DNA from: GCA-2733415 sp964276095
GTDB taxonomy: Bacteria > Bacteroidota > Bacteroidia > Flavobacteriales > Flavobacteriaceae
Assembly: GCA_964276095.1 (NCBI GenBank)
Contig: CAXYDR010000003.1
Coordinates: 496,001-560,000, forward strand
DNA length: 64,000 nucleotides
Direction: 5' to 3'
Shown: piece after piece, positions 59,205-64,000 of the stretch
Position numbering within the stretch: position 1 is the first letter of the stretch
How the letters are laid out: the number at the start of each line of letters is the position of its first letter
Translations under genes and position numbers: made by a program
The notes under the pieces: model-generated
The model's database searches: none
Told to the model about the DNA's origin: nothing
What the model saw: only the letters and a program-made list of their open reading frames with translations

Positions 59205-61685
59205 TTATTTTAAACTTACATTTCTCAAACGTAGCGAATTCACAATAACAGAAACCGAACTAAAACTCATGGCTGCTGCAGCAATCATTGGTGACAGCAA
59301 AATTCCAAAGACAGGATATAATAGACCTGCAGCAACAGGAACACCCAAAACGTTATATATAAAAGCAAAAAACATATTCTGTTTTATATTTTTCATAACG
59401 GCATTTCCTAGATTGGTTGCCTTTACAATCCCTAATAAATCACCTTTTACCAAAGTAACTTCGCTACTTTCTATAGCTACATCAGTTCCTGTTCCCATGG
59501 CTATACCAATATCGGCTTGTGCTAATGCAGGAGCGTCATTTATACCATCACCAGCCATAGCTACTATTTTCCCCTCGGATTGTAGTTTTTTAATGACATT
59601 TAACTTGTCTTCTGGTAAACATTCTGCTTGAAAACTTGCCAAGTTTAATTGGTTAGCAACAGATTTTGCAGTTCGCTTATTATCACCTGTTAGCATTATT
59701 ACATCAATACCTTGTTTTTTCAACTCGCTTATTGCTTGTTTACTCGTTTCTTTTATAGCATCAGTAATGGTAACATATCCTTCTACTTTTCTGTCTACCG
59801 ATATATAAGAAACTGTTTTACCTTGTTCTTGTTCTGCTATTATATTCTTTTCAATTTCTTCGGAAAGGTTTGCTTTTACCTGTTCCATTAATTTTTTATT
59901 ACCTAGAGCAATTAATTTACCATTAACAGTACCTACTACACCCTTACCCATTATAGCCTCAAAATCTTTAGATTCCTGAAGTTTTATATTTTTTTCTTTA
60001 GAAAAATTAACAACAGCTTCTGCCAAAGGATGTTCACTATACTGATTTAAAGAAGCAATACTTTCTAATAATTTTTCGTCATAGTTACCTGATGTATTGA
60101 CCACCTTTTCGACAGATGGTTTCCCCTCAGTAATAGTCCCTGTTTTATCAGTTATTAATACATCTACTTTATTAAGGTTCTCCAATGCTTCGGCATTTTT
60201 AATTAACACACCGTTTTGCGCTCCTTTACCGACACCAACCATTACAGACATAGGTGTTGCTAAACCAAGTGCACAAGGGCAAGCAATAATTAAAACCGCA
60301 ATAGCATTTACAAAAGCAAAAACCATAGCTGGTTCAGGACCAAAATATCGCCAAGCAACAAAAGTAATTACAGCAACAAGTATAACGACAGGCACAAAAT
60401 ATTTAGATATTTTATCCGCTAACTTTTGAATCGGAGCTCTTGAACGACTTGCGTTATTGACCATTTGAATAATTTGAGAAAGCAAAGTTTCTGAACCTAC
60501 TTTTTCAGCTTTCATTACAAAAGATTTTGTTCCGTTGATGGTTCCTGAGCTTACTAAATCATCTACTTTTTTATCTACAGGAATAGGCTCTCCAGTAATC
60601 ATAGATTCATCTAGACTACTATGCCCTTCAGTAATTTTACCATCTACAGGAATTTTATCACCTGGTTTTACACGAAGTAAATCTCCTTTTTTAATATTAT
60701 GTATGGAAATTACCTTATCACCTTCTGATGTAACTAAAGTAGCTTCTGTAGGTGCTAATTTTAAGAGTTCTTTTATAGCTCCACTAGTTTGACTATGTGC
60801 CTTAGCTTCCAATAATTGTCCCAGTAAAACTAAAGTAAGAATTACCGTAGTTGCCTCAAAATACACGAATACCGTTCCGCTTTCAGTTTTAAATTGGTCT
60901 GGGAAAACATCTGGAAAAAACATGGCAGCCAAACTAAATAACCAAGCTACTCCTGTACCAATACCAATAAGAGTAAACATATTCAAGTTCCAAGTAACGA
61001 TAGATTTCCAAGCACGTTCAAAAAACATCCAACATGCATAAAATACTACAGGAAGAGACAATGTTAACTGAATCCAATTCCAAGTAAATTGAGAGAGGAT
61101 TTTTGTTAATGGATTACCTGGTATTAGATCTGCCATTGCAATTAGGAAAATTGGCACTGTAAAGATAACGGCCATTTTCATTTTTTTGAGTAATTTTTGA
61201 TAAGCTTTATCCTCTTCGCTTTCAGTTGGCTCCATAGGTACTAAATCCATCCCACAAATAGGACAACTTCCTGGTTCATCCTTTATAATTTCTGGATGCA
61301 TTGGACAAGTATATTCTGTAGCTACTTGTAGTTTTGGTTGCTCAATTAAATCCATTCCGCAAACAGGGCAACCCACCTGTGAAGTGTAGGTTTTTTCAGC
61401 CTCACAATGCATAGGGCAATAGAAAACTCCATTACCTTCTTCTGACTCCTTTATTACTGGCTCTTTTTCGTGACCAGGCATAACAATTGTATAATGTAAA
61501 CCAGCATTAAGTAACGTTTCTTGTAATTTTTCTAAAGGGACATGTGTAGTCATTTGAACAACCACAGTTCCATCTTTTAAAAATGCTTCAACTTTTGTGA
61601 CCTCTTTTAAGTTACCCAAAGCTTTTTCTACATTAGCTTTACAACCATTGCAAGTCATTCCTACTATTTTATAAGTGTGTTCCAT
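59205..61685 (-). CDS. copA: Copper-exporting P-type ATPase
   Basis: P1B-type ATPase of 826 residues that exports Cu(I) from the cytosol. Order: HMA domain with MTCNGC (10-15), two heavy-metal-binding segments (YCPMHCEAE...CPVCGMDL at about 89-113; YTCPMHPEI...CPICGMDL at about 125-148), eight membrane helices, and the CPC ion site (469-471, ACPCALGLATP). The phosphorylation motif DKTGT (from D513), GEPIPV and GDGINDAPAL are all intact. It is the central gene of the metal cluster, probably controlled by the AraC-HMA regulator directly upstream (62-nt gap). Confidence 0.97.
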   Translation of the reverse strand: MEHTYKIVGMTCNGCKANVEKALGNLKEVTKVEAFLKDGTVVVQMTTHVPLEKLQETLLNAGLHYTIVMPGHEKEPVIKESEEGNGVFYCPMHCEAEKTYTSQVGCPVCGMDLIEQPKLQVATEYTCPMHPEIIKDEPGSCPICGMDLVPMEPTESEEDKAYQKLLKKMKMAVIFTVPIFLIAMADLIPGNPLTKILSQFTWNWIQLTLSLPVVFYACWMFFERAWKSIVTWNLNMFTLIGIGTGVAWLFSLAAMFFPDVFPDQFKTESGTVFVYFEATTVILTLVLLGQLLEAKAHSQTSGAIKELLKLAPTEATLVTSEGDKVISIHNIKKGDLLRVKPGDKIPVDGKITEGHSSLDESMITGEPIPVDKKVDDLVSSGTINGTKSFVMKAEKVGSETLLSQIIQMVNNASRSRAPIQKLADKISKYFVPVVILVAVITFVAWRYFGPEPAMVFAFVNAIAVLIIACPCALGLATPMSVMVGVGKGAQNGVLIKNAEALENLNKVDVLITDKTGTITEGKPSVEKVVNTSGNYDEKLLESIASLNQYSEHPLAEAVVNFSKEKNIKLQESKDFEAIMGKGVVGTVNGKLIALGNKKLMEQVKANLSEEIEKNIIAEQEQGKTVSYISVDRKVEGYVTITDAIKETSKQAISELKKQGIDVIMLTGDNKRTAKSVANQLNLASFQAECLPEDKLNVIKKLQSEGKIVAMAGDGINDAPALAQADIGIAMGTGTDVAIESSEVTLVKGDLLGIVKATNLGNAVMKNIKQNMFFAFIYNVLGVPVAAGLLYPVFGILLSPMIAAAAMSFSSVSVIVNSLRLRNVSLK

Positions 61686-61747
61686 AATAATCTATTTTAT
61701 TATACGAAGGTCATTTTAATAATCACTTTACTTGTGCACAATTATGG

Positions 61748-62320
61748 TTAAATTGTATCTAATTTTCTACGCGTTCCATCTTTTTTAAAGCCTGTTGCTG
61801 TTAAGCCTGTTATTTGTTTAAATTGCCTTGATAAATGTTGTGGGCTACTATAATTTAAATCATATGAAATCTGACTCAATGTTAGTTCACCATATGATAA
61901 GAGCTCCTTTGCACGTTCAATTTTTTGTTCAATAATAAAATGCTCTATTGTTTTTCCTTCAATTTCTGAAAACAATTTGCTTAAATAGAAATAGTTTACA
62001 TTCAAATATTTAGAAAGGAATTCTGAAAAATTTTGATGTACTAGTTTCTCTTTTTTAAAGTGTATATTTTCAATAATTAAAGACTTAGTTCGAATTATCA
62101 TTTTAGCTTCAATATTTTCAACCAATTCAAAACCTTCACTCTCAATTACTTTTTTAAGTTTTTCCTTATTATTATTTAAAATATCAGAATTTAATACTAT
62201 TTCTCCCAAATCTACATTTACAAAAGCAATGTCATTTTTTTGCAGTACCTCTTTAACTACCTTAATACAGCGATTACACACCATATTTTTTATTGCTATT
62301 TTAATATTGCTTTGAGTCAT
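61748..62320 (-). CDS. AraC-family regulator with N-terminal metal-binding domain
   Basis: A 190-residue regulator. Residues 1-70 form an HMA-like domain with NMVCNRC (C15, C18). Residues 90-190 form an AraC-type double helix-turn-helix (NFSEFLSKYLNVNYFYLSKLF, LTLSQISYDLNYSSPQHLSRQF, a typical AraC consensus). The architecture suggests metal, probably Cu(I), sensed directly by the N-domain to control the cluster. It ends 62 nt before copA and begins 2 nt after the haem-binding gene, so it sits within the operon it probably regulates. No CueR or CsoR homologue is in the window. Confidence 0.88.
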   Translation of the reverse strand: MTQSNIKIAIKNMVCNRCIKVVKEVLQKNDIAFVNVDLGEIVLNSDILNNNKEKLKKVIESEGFELVENIEAKMIIRTKSLIIENIHFKKEKLVHQNFSEFLSKYLNVNYFYLSKLFSEIEGKTIEHFIIEQKIERAKELLSYGELTLSQISYDLNYSSPQHLSRQFKQITGLTATGFKKDGTRRKLDTI

Positions 62321-62322
62321 TT

Positions 62323-62775
62323 TTAAAGATTATCTCTTAAATTAGTCAACCATTCTTCCAATACTTTTTTATCTTTTTCAGATAATTTAGCATCACTATG
62401 TATCATTTTATATGATGCTAAGGGCATTTCATCATCATTTATTTGACTCATTATCGATTTTAGTTTGTTTTTTTGTCTTCTCTTAGAGTACAATCCAAAT
62501 TCACTAAAATTTAACTCTTCTTTCCCTTCTTTAATATGCCCTTCCATAAACCAAGCAACTGGTTGTATTTTATTGTACCAAGGATAATAAGTATTGTTAC
62601 TATGGCAATCGTAGCAAGAAACCTTTAGTTGTGTCTCAATATTTTCTGGCACATCAAAAGTTGTCATAAAATCCGTTGCCAAAACTGTGTTACTCTGATT
62701 GTAGTTTTTAGGTATAAATTGAACACCTATAAAAACCAGAAGTAGAGTAACACCTATTTTTTTAAATAATTTCAT
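62323..62775 (-). CDS. Haem-binding domain protein
   Basis: A 150-residue exported protein with an N-terminal signal or anchor (about 5-20) and one c-type haem motif CYDCH. It continues SNNTYYPWYNKIQPVAWF and HIKEGKEELNFSEF, typical of the Haem_bd family in Bacteroidota. It is probably a periplasmic mono-haem protein. The cluster context suggests a redox role in copper handling, which is inference. It lies 2 nt before the AraC gene and 65 nt after the DUF3347 gene, with a hairpin in that gap. Confidence 0.88.
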   Translation of the reverse strand: MKLFKKIGVTLLLVFIGVQFIPKNYNQSNTVLATDFMTTFDVPENIETQLKVSCYDCHSNNTYYPWYNKIQPVAWFMEGHIKEGKEELNFSEFGLYSKRRQKNKLKSIMSQINDDEMPLASYKMIHSDAKLSEKDKKVLEEWLTNLRDNL

Positions 62776-62793
62776 GAGCTTTTAATAATTTTA

Positions 62794-62834
62794 TTTTAAG
62801 CCTAAAGGCTTTAAGAAAACCTTTAGGCTTAAAA
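62794..62834 (-). terminator. Hairpin downstream of DUF3347 gene
   Basis: A perfect 15-bp stem TTTTAAGCCTAAAGG/CCTTTAGGCTTAAAA (62794-62808 with 62820-62834) with an 11-nt loop, 7 nt past the stop of the DUF3347 gene. The T run beyond is weak, so it may attenuate rather than fully separate the upstream pair from the rest of the cluster. Confidence 0.65.
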
Positions 62835-62840
62835 TTGTTA

Positions 62841-63521
62841 TTAATTAATTTGCTTTTTCACACTACCACACTTCATCATTTTTGCTCCGAAATATGGGTT
62901 TTTAATTTCTTTTACCTCACTTAACCAGTATGCACCTTTATTGTTATTTGCCATTGGGCAAAAATCCTGATACAAGGTTTTTTCAGTCCCTAATAATGTA
63001 ATCAAATCATTAATATCAGTACTCAATACTTCAAAATGCTCTCTCTGATGACCTATTGGACTTTTTACAATATGCTCCGCGTTTTCTTTAGCACTTTCTA
63101 GAATTTCCATATATTCTTTATGAGTTTCTCCAGATAAATTACTCATGTCAAATTGTGAAAAAGCAGTCAATAATGCTGTCCCTCCTTTTGCTGTAGCATT
63201 TTCACTGTCAGCAACTAATCCGTTTTTAATTTGGATATAAGCATTTATAATTGGCGTAGTTGATGTGTTTTTTTGAGTATTTGCCTCTATGTCTCTTTCA
63301 TGGTGTGAAGTTACTTTGTCGTTATCATGATGCCCATCACTATTATCATGCCCTCCATTATCATGGTGTCCATCACTATTATCATGATGCCCCTCAGTAC
63401 TCATTTCAGTATGGTGTCCATCATCATTGTTATGCGCTTTTTTATTGTCCTTGCAAGAGCTTAGTATTAATATAATAAATGCTATTGCTAAAATTCCTGT
63501 TGTTGCTTTTATTTTTTTCAT
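62841..63521 (-). CDS. His-rich DUF3347 lipoprotein
   Basis: A 226-residue lipoprotein (signal ending LSSC, Cys about 22). Residues 28-75 are a His/Asp/Asn/Gly-rich repeat region (HHDNSDGHHDN, GGHDNSDGHHDN), likely a metal sponge. The C-terminal DUF3347 domain (about 85-226) ends FCPMANNNKGAYWLS and NPYFGAKMMKCG, matching the C-terminal domain of the adaptor at 55598-57373. It is likely periplasmic metal binding and transfer. It lies 31 nt after the HMA gene, which precedes it in the operon. Confidence 0.87.
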   Translation of the reverse strand: MKKIKATTGILAIAFIILILSSCKDNKKAHNNDDGHHTEMSTEGHHDNSDGHHDNGGHDNSDGHHDNDKVTSHHERDIEANTQKNTSTTPIINAYIQIKNGLVADSENATAKGGTALLTAFSQFDMSNLSGETHKEYMEILESAKENAEHIVKSPIGHQREHFEVLSTDINDLITLLGTEKTLYQDFCPMANNNKGAYWLSEVKEIKNPYFGAKMMKCGSVKKQIN

Positions 63522-63552
63522 CGTAATTTAATTTTGATTGTTTTTATTTATT

Positions 63553-63954
63553 TTAATGTTGATGCCCTTCATGATTATGCCCTTCTTCTTTTGCTGATGA
63601 AAGGCTCATTTTCATACCTCTATCATATTGGCAACAACCTGGTAAGTTTTCATATGCTTTTTCATCAGCATTAGACATATCTGTATCATATCCTGATGCC
63701 ACTATTGCATTGTGCAACTCCATTTTATTGGTCTTTAAAGCATCAAAAGATATATCGATTTTCTTATAATCTACATTCCAATTTGCATGAGATACTCCCG
63801 CTACACTATTTACTGCTTTTTCAATTGTTGTTTTACACATTCCACAGTTACCACGTACACCAAATGTAATTTCTGTAACATCAGATTTAGATTGTCCAAA
63901 ACTCATAGTAATGGTTAAAAATAATACGACTGCTGTTAAAATTGATTTTTTCAT
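63553..63954 (-). CDS. Secreted HMA-domain metallochaperone-like protein (second copy)
   Basis: A 133-residue exported HMA protein: signal peptide (1-20, ending SFGQ), metal site GNCGMC (C37, C40), TIEKAVNSVAGVSHANWNV, a LPGCCQYD segment and a His-rich end (HNHEGHQH). It is a paralogue of the protein at 55143-55541. I start at the ATG at 63954 where the signal peptide begins; the frame is open to 63990, but the extra 12 residues do not fit. It is the first gene of the cluster seen in the window, and anything further upstream is outside. Confidence 0.9.
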   Translation of the reverse strand: MKKSILTAVVLFLTITMSFGQSKSDVTEITFGVRGNCGMCKTTIEKAVNSVAGVSHANWNVDYKKIDISFDALKTNKMELHNAIVASGYDTDMSNADEKAYENLPGCCQYDRGMKMSLSSAKEEGHNHEGHQH

Positions 63955-64000
63955 TTTTATTGTTTTAAGTATTACAATGTAAATAACCATGAAATAAGGA

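Noticed and set aside
63260..63475. Open frame on the plus strand inside the His-rich lipoprotein gene
   Set aside because: It is the complement of the repetitive His/Asp codons and has no start signal or family similarity.
1..64000. tRNA or rRNA genes
   Set aside because: Intergenic regions were read for T-loop and acceptor-stem patterns; none was found by eye. A tRNAscan-SE run would settle it.

Overview
The window is a piece of a Flavobacteriaceae chromosome (phylum Bacteroidota), probably from a marine species. The evidence is AT-rich DNA, TAnnTTTG -7 promoter elements, a general lack of Shine-Dalgarno sequences, type IX secretion (T9SS) genes and cargo, a DUF4249/TonB-dependent receptor pair, a Na+-translocating NADH:quinone reductase operon and the TamL form of the TAM system. 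I cannot name the genus. No rRNA, tRNA, CRISPR array or intact transposase was seen.

Layout. 0-8 kb: map and a methyltransferase, then a leftward group of a DEAD-box helicase, a TonB receptor, a DUF4249 lipoprotein, a small protein and apbE. 8-15 kb: three T9SS-type secreted proteins, two of them zinc metalloproteases. 15-21.5 kb: nqrABCDEF. 21.5-47 kb: mostly core genes, including the T9SS plug protein, apaG, NRDE, pruA, rsmG, a desaturase, an aminotransferase, trmL, trkH/trkA, ubiE, porT, an rRNA methylase, tamL, fba, accD, rpsO, pnp, rpoD, rpe and mtfA. Two cold-shock genes lie at 27.0 and 47.2 kb. 48.1-49.0 kb: a broken phage-like gene and a DUF5675 gene.

49.0-54.8 kb is the most unusual part. 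Six leftward single genes (cupin, two unknown exported proteins, a membrane thioredoxin, a MutS-like ATPase and a methyltransferase) are separated by members of one repeat family. Each repeat begins a few bases after a stop codon. Its ends read AAC-(5 nt)-CTATAAAT and ATTCATAG-(6 nt)-GTT in the gene direction. This is the R''-L''/L'-R' layout of integron attC sites. The 7-base boxes at the two ends of a gene unit are complementary across the gene (perfectly for the thioredoxin unit), as expected for recombined cassettes. No integrase is present in the window, so I read it as an integron-type cassette array without its integrase, or a comparable unrecognised cassette system.

55.1-64 kb: a ten-gene leftward copper/heavy-metal cluster. 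It holds two secreted HMA metallochaperone-like proteins, two DUF3347 proteins (one fused to a CusB-type adaptor), a haem-binding domain protein, an AraC regulator with its own metal-binding domain, CopA, and accessory periplasmic proteins. The HMA and DUF3347 modules occur at both ends of the cluster, which suggests internal duplication.
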